From: Mesorhizobium onobrychidis | GTDB lineage: Bacteria > Pseudomonadota > Alphaproteobacteria > Rhizobiales > Rhizobiaceae | DNA: 64,000 bases | Reading direction: 5' to 3' | Assembly: GCF_024707545.1 (NCBI RefSeq) | Contig: NZ_CP062229.1 | Location: forward strand, 4,817,501 to 4,881,500 | Shown: piece after piece, positions 18,801 through 26,343 of the stretch | Layout of the letters: the number at the start of each line of letters is the position of its first letter | Position numbering within the stretch: the first letter of the stretch is position 1 | Program-made: the position numbers and the translations under genes | Notes under the pieces: model-generated | The model's input: only the letters and a program-made list of their open reading frames with translations | The model's database searches: none | Told to the model about the DNA's origin: nothing

Positions 18801-20506
18801 CAGCGGCTGAGCAGCGCTTCATGGGCCACGCGGACGAAGACATGGCCCGCGGCATCTTCATCACTGACGAGGAGCCGGGCGGCGATCAGCGCATCGACGA
18901 GAGCCACTCGTGCCGGCTTTCCAGCCACTTCGCTGAGCAGGACTGGACTTGCCGTAACAGTTTCATCGCCCGGACGCACCGTGGTGAGAGCACGCAGCAC
19001 CGCCGGCAATGCCTCCTGGATGTCGGGCGGGAGCGCGTCGACGACTTCATCGGCGCGGCGCGCGATCGCCCCTTCGAGGCCGCCAAGCGCACGATACGCA
19101 GCAAAGGTGAGGATCCGGCGCTCCCGGCCTACCTCGTACAGCGCATCGAGAACGAATTCGAGAAGCGGCAACGATCCGGGATCGGCGGCTGCCGCGTCCT
19201 GCAGCACATCATCGAGCCGCCCCAGATCGGCGCGCTCCTCGAAGCGGAGTGCGGCAGCACGAGCCGGCTCGCGAATGATCTGGGCGATCTCAGGGCTCGT
19301 CGGCGGCAAGAGCTCATAGCTGCCGAGGCCGTCCTTCAGCGCCGAGAAGCCTCGGACTTCGCCGCAGCGGTGAAAGAAATCCGACCGGATCGTCGCAATC
19401 ACCCAGACCAGTCCGCTGCCGGCGAACGCCGCCAAGAGCCGCACAAGCCCTTCGCGCGACGCCGGTTCCTTCTCCGTCGTGAACAGCTCCTCTGTCTGAT
19501 CGATGGCGATCAGCAATCGTATTTGCGAAGGGACCGAGCCAGCGGCGGTGGCTGCTTTGCCGAGTGCCTGGCGGATCAGAGTCAGCGCGCGATCGGGAGC
19601 GCTTCGACAGAGTTGAGTCAGCTCTGCCGCTGTCAGTTCGAGAGCCAACTCGGGCAAGGCACCTTCGCGAAGCAGTCCCGCGGTCAACGAGGCGACAGCA
19701 TCAGGCCCTTCGGACGGGCGGATCAGGCAACGGCGCCACAAACTGATGCCTACCACTGCGCCGGGTCGGGTGATTGAAGGCATCAGCCCCGCGCGCAGAA
19801 GAGAAGACTTGCCGGAGCCGCTCATCCCGTAGATGAGCAAAAATGCTTTGCCGTTGGCTGCCAGCTGCTCCAGCCTTTCGGTGCAAGCAGTGATCGCCCG
19901 CGCTCTGCCGAAAAAGAGGTCGGCGTTTTCAAATTCGAAGACGTCGAGACCGCGAAAAGGCGACCTGACCTGTTCCTCCGAAGCGAGGGGTACACGATAG
20001 ACGTGCACAGGCCGGGCGATATTCTTCACCTTGTGCTCGCCAAGATCGATGAAATCGAGCGAAAGCCGATCGCGAGCCTGCGCATAGATCGCCTCGGAGA
20101 CACATATTCCGCCCGGCCGTGATAACGGTTCCAAACGCGCGGCGACGTTGACGCCGTCGCCCATGAGGTTGTCACCCTCTACGACGACATCGCCGAGGTT
20201 GATACCGATGCGAAATCGCAGGCGGCCTGGCTCGGGGAGGTCGGCGTTCTGTCTATCGATTTCCAACTGGATTTCGGTGGCACACCGCAGCGCCTCGACA
20301 GGGCTTGCGAACTCCGCGATGACACTGTCTCCGGCGCTGCCGAACACCCGTCCCTCATGGTGCACAATCAGCCGGTCAATGATCTGGCGATAGGCTCTCA
20401 GGGTCGCAAGAGTACCTTCCTCATCCCTGCCTATCAGCCGGCTGTAGCCGACCACATCGGCTGCAAGGATGGCAGCCATTCTACGCTGAACGCGATCCAC
20501 GGCCAT
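15896..20506 (-). CDS. Class III adenylate/guanylate cyclase - STAND ATPase - WD40 fusion protein
   Basis: A 1,536-residue multidomain signalling protein. Residues 10-180 are a class III nucleotide cyclase with both metal aspartates (D17 in AAILAADVVGYS, D60 in GSAGDSVIAEF) and the transition-state Asn/Arg pair (N120, R124 in GDGVNVAARLE). A STAND/NACHT-type NTPase follows, with Walker A GMSGSGKSS at 227-235 and Walker B LLIAIDQTEE near 331-340. A coiled coil and one membrane helix (about 697-717) lead to some 16 WD40 blades (about 815-1505). Such a protein could couple ligand binding by the propellers to oligomerisation and cAMP synthesis; that is inference. GGGAG supports the ATG at 20506 over one 15 bases upstream. 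Confidence 0.9.
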   Translation of the reverse strand: MAVDRVQRRMAAILAADVVGYSRLIGRDEEGTLATLRAYRQIIDRLIVHHEGRVFGSAGDSVIAEFASPVEALRCATEIQLEIDRQNADLPEPGRLRFRIGINLGDVVVEGDNLMGDGVNVAARLEPLSRPGGICVSEAIYAQARDRLSLDFIDLGEHKVKNIARPVHVYRVPLASEEQVRSPFRGLDVFEFENADLFFGRARAITACTERLEQLAANGKAFLLIYGMSGSGKSSLLRAGLMPSITRPGAVVGISLWRRCLIRPSEGPDAVASLTAGLLREGALPELALELTAAELTQLCRSAPDRALTLIRQALGKAATAAGSVPSQIRLLIAIDQTEELFTTEKEPASREGLVRLLAAFAGSGLVWVIATIRSDFFHRCGEVRGFSALKDGLGSYELLPPTSPEIAQIIREPARAAALRFEERADLGRLDDVLQDAAAADPGSLPLLEFVLDALYEVGRERRILTFAAYRALGGLEGAIARRADEVVDALPPDIQEALPAVLRALTTVRPGDETVTASPVLLSEVAGKPARVALVDALIAARLLVSDEDAAGHVFVRVAHEALLSRWPRASDIVNANRSFLETRARLKADAHRWHSDNKNRDLLLPSGKRLAEGEELLLSRRQEVDDQVVEYIEASSRAQKEREEKDRQAERALIEAAEVARRERLEREADRLAGEAERRDLAATAAIQLARRTRYAAIVATVLALLAGAGAFIGFRGQQEAMRQAVLAQMSADKARSAERKALEARDQALRNQSLSLAFLSQQTATSGNTEAAVLLALEALPTGTSEHRRPYIVDAEAALYKALLAHRQTRIFHQDASVTHAAFNRTGDRIVTSSHDATARIWDALNGTETAVLKGHQGAVERAEFSPDGSRVITVARDGTARMWSATSGEQLFLLQPVGNFPTAIFSPNGTRVLTAGENSDASLWDAQTGRKILSVERRGSSLASFSPDGQSFAIAQRDQRSVLIWNAEDGKLNRTLRVNAWPYSVAFSPDGSRILISSWGPISYPFLSHLWDVSKGMEIAKLAGHKSDTQLQGVMFSHDGRRIATVSLDGSARLWDGISGNLLGVLGQESSGLKLSYLGPDERDQEMNSVFSQDDRFLAAASLNGTVRIWDVERTSLLTTIIGHDALVEHVEFSPVNNSILLTASHDRTARLWDIDGVLTTALSHEYPPTFAVFSPDNVHLLTGGGDSAAHLWEVVSGRQIAELDTHETIQSATFSPDGSRVATASLGGRVLVWDVASRREVAQLKSREGLLQVQFSPKGDLLATGSAHGTAQLWDAASGAELATIKTSGKLPQAIFGRDGDLVLTATDDNAAHLLKTDGTEFKVLIGHQNRITAAAFSPDGQLVVTGSLDRTARIWSIKDGNSVATLKGHSDELTAVAFSQDGQSLLTASRDGTVRIWSVPVGTEKVVLRGHSGAVDSAQISPNGLYVVTTSSQDRTVRLWAAQSGREIAVPASLEDEANRPALMRAAFNSDGTRIAIVSGDDSVRIIRAFQTPLDLIDYARGIVPRELTACERRRFFLPVEGEVGDCPS

Positions 20507-20743
20507 AGCCAGCTCCCGCAATCCTGAAGCATCCTAAAGGAAATGGCGGCCGATGAGGAGGGAGCACCAAGCTTACCCGAAGGACGGCGTTGGCAATTAT
20601 TCCTTTTGACCTCAACGCACAGTTTCCGCCATTGTAGCGGAGAAATCCAACCCCAGTCGGTTCTGCCACTACCAGCATAATTCTAGTTTTATTGATCGTC
20701 CATTGGACCTCCATCCCGTGGCGCACTTGCGACAACGGGACAC

Positions 20744-20807
20744 CGGCATAAGTCCCGCCTATCGACCGAAGATCGCGTTTTCGCACACGGCTTCAAAATT
20801 GCCATTC
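20744..20807. repeat. Direct repeat flanking the WD40 cyclase gene, right copy
   Basis: This is the partner of 15729-15792, same orientation and roughly 80% identical, lying about 240 bases upstream of the cyclase start. The pair may mark the ends of a duplicated or transferred segment. Confidence 0.6.
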
Positions 20808-20868
20808 GCAAACGACGGGGTTTGACCTGACCCGGACTTCCAAGGTGGTTCCACGGAACGGCAGCTAG

Positions 20869-20937
20869 GGGTCACGACGTTCCCTTGACCTCCCATCAGG
20901 GATGGTCCGCAAAGGGTCGGTTCTTGCCGTCCACGGG
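20869..20937. repeat. 69-bp dispersed repeat, copy 1
   Basis: Sixty-seven of 69 bases are identical, in the same orientation, to 51089-51157. Both copies lie 360-470 bases upstream of a minus-strand soluble cyclase gene. The repeat ends just before a decayed DUF2092 gene, whose N-terminal part it seems to have replaced. Confidence 0.85.
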
Positions 20938-20965
20938 TAAGTTGCGCGGGCGACCATGTAATTTC

Positions 20966-21358
20966 CGAAGAAAAAAGCCCGACAAAGGGTCGCTTACTAC
21001 GAACGAATATGCCGGTGTCTCCGCCTCAATTTGGTACGATGGCTCCAAGCTCACCTTCTGGCGCCGCAGCATGAATGAATTTATGGCCCTTGAATTCGCG
21101 GGTGATACGAACAAGCTGCTGGATGAACTGACCGATAAGTATAAGTTCGAAATTCCACTTGCCGACCTCCTCTACTCGGACGTGAGCAAGGCCCTCGCGA
21201 AAACAGCCACCAGATCTCGTTTGAGAGCCGATGGCGCGGATTGGCAGCTCTGGGTCGAAGCGGGCTCGACCCTCGTTCCCCGCCGCTTCGCCGACAACTT
21301 GGCGGACGCTACCACGTCGATGCCAGTCAACAAGCCGGCAATTACCGATCAAGTATGA
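20966..21358 (+). pseudogene. Truncated DUF2092 (predicted periplasmic protein) remnant
   Basis: In one frame the region reads a degraded DUF2092-like protein: RRKKPDK, ASIWYDGSKLTFW, FEIPLADLLYSD and ADWQLWVEAGSTLVPRRF correspond in order to family blocks. The signal peptide and first third are absent; the region between the LLYSD and DWQLW blocks is shortened, and the C-terminal beta-rich end is missing. The 69-bp repeat lies directly upstream. It is probably non-functional. Confidence 0.65.
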
Positions 21359-21868
21359 TGACGCGGCGCCGGTAGTTTCCATAGTGGCCTGAATTAAAAC
21401 TGCGACATTTTCCGGCATCATTCAGCTTGGGCGAGCATGGACGCCCGCTGGCGTAATATTCTCCGTAGTACCTGTCGCCGTCGTACCTGTCAGCGTAGTC
21501 AGCCGGTCGATTGAAAACCGCCAATTGAGCATCGAAAGCACCCTTGAGCCATGATCACTGGCGGATAACTGCGCGATGACTTTCCCAATCGTAGCCCAAA
21601 ACGACAAAGCGCGAGCAAGACCCGAAGACGTGAAACGCGGTGGCAAGGCAAAAGAAGACAAATTTCTGTTGCACGCTGAACGATGAGCACACATCAAGTT
21701 CCCCGCGGCCACAAGCGAAAGATTTGGCAAGAAGCGCTAAAGGCATTTCCATCTTCGTTGAACGACTGTACCTTAGCCGATGCCGTAGGGCCGTACTCAT
21801 GAAACTGCTCCCCATCTTACGCAGTTTTGGTCCGTGATGGTCCTGTGCGTGAAGGCAGAGGAGGGGAC
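21359..21868. other. Region upstream of the cbb3 operon
   Basis: About 510 bases with only weak, low-complexity open frames on the minus strand. The ccoN promoter should be here. I looked for an FNR/FixK box of the TTGAT-N4-ATCAA type and did not find a good match. AGGAGGGG just before 21869 is the ccoN ribosome-binding site. Confidence 0.45.
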
Positions 21869-23509
21869 ATGATCCGGCAGCTTACGTCCTCGGAACGCCA
21901 GCGCGGCGCAGCTATCGCGCTCGCCGTGGTGATCACTGGAGCGGCGATGGCAGCCCTGGGACGTTCGGACACGCTTGGTGTCCAGGGCGTTATCGTAATG
22001 CTGTTCGCAGGCGGATTGCTCTACGGAGTGCTGTCCTCGTTCTACGAGCCGGAGCCGACGGAGGACCGGGAGGCGTCGTATTACGACGATCCGATCAAAG
22101 TCGGCATTGTGCTTTCGATGGCCTGGGCTGTATTCGGCATGTTCATGGGCGTTTGGGTGGCCGCACAGCTCGCGTGGCCCGACCTTGCCTTCGATGCGGC
22201 GTGGTCCAGCTTCGGGCGGCTGAGGCCTGCGCACACCTCCGGCGTCATCTTCGGGTTCGGCGGAAATGCCTTAATCGCGACCTCGTTCCACGTCGTCCAG
22301 CGCACGTCTCGTGCACGGCTTGCTGGGCAGATCAGCCCGTGGTTCGTGCTTCTCGGCTTCAATCTGTTCTGCGTTCTGGCCATTTCCGGCTATCTGCTAG
22401 GCGTCACCCAGTCGAAGGAATACGCGGAAGCCGAGTGGTATGCCGACTTGTGGCTGGTGATCGTGTGGGTGACCTACTTCATCCTCTACATCGCTACGAT
22501 CGCGCGACGGAAGGAGCCGCACATCTACGTCGCCAACTGGTACTTCATGGCGTTCATCCTGGTCGTCGCGATCCTCCACATCGTGAACAACCTCGCCGTT
22601 CCCGTCTCATGGGGGCACGCCAAGAGCTACACGATCTGGCCGGGCGTCCAGGATGCGATGGTCCAGTGGTGGTATGGCCACAACGCGGTCGCCTTCTTCC
22701 TGACTGCGGGCTTCCTCGGCATGCTCTACTACTACCTGCCCGTCAGGGCGCAGCGACCGATCTTCTCCTATCGCCTGTCGATCCTGAGCTTCTGGGGCAT
22801 CACCTTCTTCTACATGTGGGCGGGTTCGCACCACCTGCACTACACCGCGCTTCCGCACTGGGTGCAGACGCTCGGCATGACGTTCTCGGTGATGCTGCTC
22901 GTGCCGTCCTGGGCTTCAGCAGGCAACGCGCTTCTGACCCTCAATGGCGCATGGCACAAGGTGCGCGACGACGCTACGCTGCGCTTCATGATGGCCGCCG
23001 TGGTATTCTATGGCCTTTCGACCTTCGAGGGCTCGTTCCTCGCCATCCGGCCGGTGAACTCGCTGTCTCACTATACCGACTGGACCGTCGGGCACGTTCA
23101 CGCAGGCGCCCTTGGCTGGGTCGCGCTGATCACCTTCGGCTCGCTTTATACGCTCGTGCCCAGCCTCTGGAAGCGCGAGCGCATGTACTCGGCGACCCTC
23201 GTCGAGGTGCACTTCTGGCTGGCGATTGCCGGAACGCTGATTTACGCCTTCGCGATGTGGAATTCAGGCATCATCCAGGGGCTGATGTGGCGGACCTACA
23301 CGGAAGACGGCGCGCTCGCCTATTCCTTCGTCGACTCGCTGGTGGCGATGTACCCCTATTACATCGCCCGCGCCTTCGGTGGCCTGCTCTTCCTGCTGGG
23401 CGCGGTAGTGGGCTGCTATAATATGTGGATGACGGTCCGGTCCGCGCCGCTCGCTGCGCCGCGCGAAGCAGACGTGCCCGTAATCCCGGCGACCCTCCCG
23501 GGGGAATGA
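21869..23509 (+). CDS. ccoN: cbb3-type cytochrome c oxidase subunit I
   Basis: A 546-residue, multi-helix catalytic subunit of the high-affinity proton-pumping oxidase in the inner membrane. All metal ligands are visible: H122 (RPAHTSGVIFG) and H411 for low-spin heme b, H409 for heme b3 (WTVGHVHAG), H271 (WWYGHNAV) and H321/H322 (GSHHLHYT) for CuB, with the cross-linked tyrosine near Y315. A long in-frame extension exists, but the strong AGGAGGGG site fixes the ATG at 21869. It is the first gene of ccoNOQP. Confidence 0.97.
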   Translation: MIRQLTSSERQRGAAIALAVVITGAAMAALGRSDTLGVQGVIVMLFAGGLLYGVLSSFYEPEPTEDREASYYDDPIKVGIVLSMAWAVFGMFMGVWVAAQLAWPDLAFDAAWSSFGRLRPAHTSGVIFGFGGNALIATSFHVVQRTSRARLAGQISPWFVLLGFNLFCVLAISGYLLGVTQSKEYAEAEWYADLWLVIVWVTYFILYIATIARRKEPHIYVANWYFMAFILVVAILHIVNNLAVPVSWGHAKSYTIWPGVQDAMVQWWYGHNAVAFFLTAGFLGMLYYYLPVRAQRPIFSYRLSILSFWGITFFYMWAGSHHLHYTALPHWVQTLGMTFSVMLLVPSWASAGNALLTLNGAWHKVRDDATLRFMMAAVVFYGLSTFEGSFLAIRPVNSLSHYTDWTVGHVHAGALGWVALITFGSLYTLVPSLWKRERMYSATLVEVHFWLAIAGTLIYAFAMWNSGIIQGLMWRTYTEDGALAYSFVDSLVAMYPYYIARAFGGLLFLLGAVVGCYNMWMTVRSAPLAAPREADVPVIPATLPGE

Positions 23510-23512
23510 CAG

Positions 23513-24265
23513 ATGCCTGAACTCTTCCACCGCAAGCTCGAGCGTTCTGCCATCTGGTTCGTTATCGCAATCATCGCGGCCGCGAGTGTCGGCGGCATCG
23601 TCGAGATCGCGCCCCTGTTCACCATCGATGAGACGGTGGAAGAAGCTCCGGACATGCGGATGTACACCCCGCTGGAGCTCGCCGGGCGCAACATCTATAT
23701 CCGCGAGGGCTGCTACGCCTGCCATAGCCAGATGATCCGGACACTCCGGGACGAGGTGGAGCGCTATGGGCCCTACTCGCTCGCCGTAGAGTCCCGGTAT
23801 GACCGCCCGATGCTCTGGGGGTCCAAGCGGACGGGACCGGATCTCGCCCGTGTCGGCGGCAAGTATTCCGACTTCTGGCACGTCGCGCACCTGACGAACC
23901 CTCGTGACGTGGTCCCGGAGTCGAACATGCCCGCCTACCGCTGGTTGGCCCGTACGTCTCTGAAGATTGAAGACCTGCCCTTGCACCTGGCGGCGCAGCG
24001 GGCGCTCGGCGTACCCTACACGGACGAGATGCTGGAGAACGCGGCGCGCGACGCCTATGGCCAGGCGACTCCGGACACGGACTTCGCCGCAGGCGTCACT
24101 GAGCGTTACGGCGAGGAGACCCAGGTAAGCGCGTTCGACGGAGTGACGACCGACGTCACCGAGATGGACGCACTGGTGGCCTATCTCCAGGTCCTGGGGC
24201 GACTGACGGCAGCAGCGTACGGGAATACCGCGGCCCCTGAAGAAGAGCCGGACCCGGAAGGCTAA
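23513..24265 (+). CDS. ccoO: cbb3-type oxidase mono-heme subunit II
   Basis: A 250-residue membrane-anchored c-type cytochrome. One N-terminal helix (AIWFVIAIIAAASVGGIV) precedes a single heme-c site CYACH at residues 67-71; the distal Met ligand is probably in VPESNMPAYRWL. It passes electrons from CcoP to CcoN. It starts three bases after ccoN, so translation is probably coupled. Confidence 0.97.
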   Translation: MPELFHRKLERSAIWFVIAIIAAASVGGIVEIAPLFTIDETVEEAPDMRMYTPLELAGRNIYIREGCYACHSQMIRTLRDEVERYGPYSLAVESRYDRPMLWGSKRTGPDLARVGGKYSDFWHVAHLTNPRDVVPESNMPAYRWLARTSLKIEDLPLHLAAQRALGVPYTDEMLENAARDAYGQATPDTDFAAGVTERYGEETQVSAFDGVTTDVTEMDALVAYLQVLGRLTAAAYGNTAAPEEEPDPEG

Positions 24266-24281
24266 TGGCGGAGGCTATCGG

Positions 24282-24452
24282 ATGGACCTGGATTATAACG
24301 CCGTTGTCGCATTCTCGAAGAGTTGGGGCCTTTTTTACCTGATCGCGTTCGCACTCGGCGTGCTCGTCTATACCTTCTGGCCTTCGAACAGGAAGCGTTT
24401 CGACAGGGCCAAGCACAGCATCCTCGACGAGGACGACAAGCCATGGAAGTGA
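24282..24452 (+). CDS. ccoQ: cbb3-type oxidase assembly/stability subunit CcoQ
   Basis: A 56-residue protein with one membrane helix (WGLFYLIAFALGVLVYTFW) and a charged tail ending DEDDKPWK, the classic CcoQ/FixQ shape. CcoQ stabilises the oxidase complex. It lies between ccoO and ccoP; its last 10 bases overlap the ccoP start in another frame. Confidence 0.93.
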   Translation: MDLDYNAVVAFSKSWGLFYLIAFALGVLVYTFWPSNRKRFDRAKHSILDEDDKPWK

Positions 24453-25324
24453 ATGAACGCGACCCCGTCACCGGCCGCGAGACCACCGGTCACGAGTGGA
24501 ACGGCATCAAGGAGTTGGATACGCCGGTCCCGCGCGGCGTGCTCATGTTCCTGATCGTAACCCACGTCTGGGCGATCGCATGGTGGTTTCTCGTTCCATC
24601 CTGGCCGCTGGGAACGACCTATACGAGGGGCCTTCTCGGAATTGACCAAAGACAGACGGTCGAGGCGCGCCTCGTCGAGGCGCGGCGCGATCGGGTGAAC
24701 TGGATGAATCGCATCGAGACGGAAGGCTACGATGTGATCCTCGCCGACGAGGCGCTGATGCAAACGGTTCGCAGCACCGGACGGCAGCTGTTCGGCGACA
24801 ACTGCGCGGCATGCCACGGCAGGGACGGCAAAGGCGGAGCGAACTATCCCGACCTTACGGACGACGATTGGCTATGGGGCGGCGGCCCCGAACTCATCGA
24901 GCAGACGATGCGCGTGGGCATCAACACCCGGCACCCGGAAAGCCGGATCGGACAGATGCCGGCTTTCGGGCGCGATGAGATGCTCGACCGCGAACAGGTC
25001 CGGACCGTGGCCGCCTACGTCTATTCGCTGACGCACCCCGACTACTCTACCCATGAAAACATCAAGCAGATAGAAGCAGGGCGGGAGGTATTCGTCACGA
25101 CCTGCGCGACCTGCCACGAGGAGAATGCCAAGGGGAAGCGGGATGTCGGCGCTCCAAATCTCACGGACTCGCACTGGATTTATGGTGAAGATCTGGACAC
25201 GATCATCGCGTCCGTGCACGGCGGACGGCAGGGTCACATGCCGACCTGGGACGAGAGGCTGACGACGGCCGAGATCAAGACGCTCGCGCTCTATGTCCAC
25301 GATCTTGGAACGCAGCAGCCATGA
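24443..25324 (+). CDS. ccoP: cbb3-type oxidase di-heme subunit III
   Basis: A 293-residue membrane-anchored di-heme cytochrome c. An N-terminal helix (GVLMFLIVTHVWAIAWWF) precedes two heme-c domains with CAACH at about 121-125 and CATCH at about 221-225; later Met residues (QMPAFG, GHMPTW) are the likely axial ligands. It receives electrons from soluble or membrane cytochromes c. The ATG at 24443 lies inside the end of ccoQ. The stop overlaps the next small gene (ATGA). Confidence 0.97.
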   Translation: MEVNERDPVTGRETTGHEWNGIKELDTPVPRGVLMFLIVTHVWAIAWWFLVPSWPLGTTYTRGLLGIDQRQTVEARLVEARRDRVNWMNRIETEGYDVILADEALMQTVRSTGRQLFGDNCAACHGRDGKGGANYPDLTDDDWLWGGGPELIEQTMRVGINTRHPESRIGQMPAFGRDEMLDREQVRTVAAYVYSLTHPDYSTHENIKQIEAGREVFVTTCATCHEENAKGKRDVGAPNLTDSHWIYGEDLDTIIASVHGGRQGHMPTWDERLTTAEIKTLALYVHDLGTQQP

Positions 25325-25509
25325 CCACAAAGATATCCCACAGCAAAGCATGGATAGCCTGGGTGCTGGTTCCAGCCGGGTTGCTGATTTTTGCCGGGGC
25401 GAACGCGCACCTTGTCTATGTGGCGGTTCAGTCGCAACCGGACTGCGTGGAGCACTTGAAGGCCGGGGGCGAAGGCGAAGGCTACCGCGCGGCGAAGTCA
25501 GCGTGCTGA
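25321..25509 (+). CDS. Small single-helix membrane protein in the cbb3 operon
   Basis: A 62-residue protein starting in the ATGA overlap with ccoP. It has one hydrophobic segment (AWVLVPAGLLIFAGANAHLVYV) and a cysteine on either side of a glycine-rich tail (PDCVEH, KSAC end). I do not recognise a family. It occupies the place where ccoG/ccoH normally stand, so a role in oxidase assembly or stability is possible but unproven. Confidence 0.7.
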   Translation: MTTKISHSKAWIAWVLVPAGLLIFAGANAHLVYVAVQSQPDCVEHLKAGGEGEGYRAAKSAC

Positions 25510-25520
25510 GGAGGAGTGAG

Positions 25521-26339
25521 ATGAGCGAGACCGACAAGTCGTATTGGCTGCTCAGCGAGACCTCGGGCATTGGCGAAACGCGCGACCGGCGCCTCGACCG
25601 GGGACTGCCGCTTTTCGAGGGACTCCGCTGGCTCTCTGCGGGCTGGCGGGATTTCTGGATCCGGCCCGCGTCGAGCCTGGCCTATGGGATTGTCGTCTTT
25701 CTCCTGTCCGTCGCCTTCGTTTGGACGCTTGTCGGATTCGGTCGTGACTACATTCTGTTTCCGGCGCTTGCCGGGTTCATGATCGTGGCCCCCTTTTTGG
25801 CGCTAGGCCTGTATGAAAAGAGCCGGGCAATAGAGGAAGGACGCGCCATCGGTCTGGCATCAATGCTCCTGGTGCGCCCCACCGGCGGCGCACAGGTCTT
25901 CTTCACGGGCCTACTACTGTGTTTGCTCCTGCTTCTGTGGACGCGTGCGGCGGTGCTCCTCTGGGCGCTCTTCTTCGGCGTGACGCCCTTTCCCGGATTC
26001 GACCGCATAGTCGGAGTGCTCTTCGGCACCGCATATGGGTGGGCGATGATTGCGATCGGGACGGCGATAGGAGGCCTCTTCGCGGCCTTCGCTTTCGCCA
26101 TCAGCGTCTTTGCAGTGCCGATGCTGCTCGACCGGCGCGTGGACGCGCTGACGGCTATGGCTATCAGCGCGAAACTGGTGTGGAACAACCTTCCGCCGAT
26201 GCTGGCCTGGGGCGCCTTGGTGCTCCTGCTCTTCGCAGTCTGCGTGGTCACAGGGCTTATCGGGATGATCGTCATCTTTCCTCTGCTGGGGCACGCAACC
26301 TGGCATGCGTACAGGGCGGTCGCACGTCCAGAGGGGTGA
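25521..26339 (+). CDS. DUF2189 multi-helix membrane protein
   Basis: A 272-residue integral membrane protein with about six helices, matching DUF2189 proteins (blocks [38 protein letters not shown]). DUF2189 genes are often found beside cytochrome c oxidase genes; the function is unknown. GGAGG precedes the ATG at 25521. It lies between the small membrane ORF and the copper ATPase ccoI, five bases before the latter, clearly in the operon. Confidence 0.85.
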   Translation: MSETDKSYWLLSETSGIGETRDRRLDRGLPLFEGLRWLSAGWRDFWIRPASSLAYGIVVFLLSVAFVWTLVGFGRDYILFPALAGFMIVAPFLALGLYEKSRAIEEGRAIGLASMLLVRPTGGAQVFFTGLLLCLLLLLWTRAAVLLWALFFGVTPFPGFDRIVGVLFGTAYGWAMIAIGTAIGGLFAAFAFAISVFAVPMLLDRRVDALTAMAISAKLVWNNLPPMLAWGALVLLLFAVCVVTGLIGMIVIFPLLGHATWHAYRAVARPEG

Positions 26340-26343
26340 GACC

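Larger units (their letters stand above)
20507..20965. other. Repeat-bearing upstream region of the WD40 cyclase gene
   Basis: No gene is supported here. The stretch holds the right copy of the direct repeat flanking the cyclase gene (20744-20807) and one copy of a 69-bp repeat (20869-20937) also found upstream of the second soluble cyclase gene. The cyclase promoter should lie near 20520-20700; no clear consensus was recognised. Confidence 0.5.

Noticed and set aside
18716..19777. A 353-codon plus-strand frame
   Set aside because: It is antisense to the STAND domain of the WD40 cyclase and has no protein signature.
21359..21868. FNR/FixK box upstream of ccoN
   Set aside because: No TTGAT-N4-ATCAA-like sequence was found, although one was expected for a cbb3 operon.
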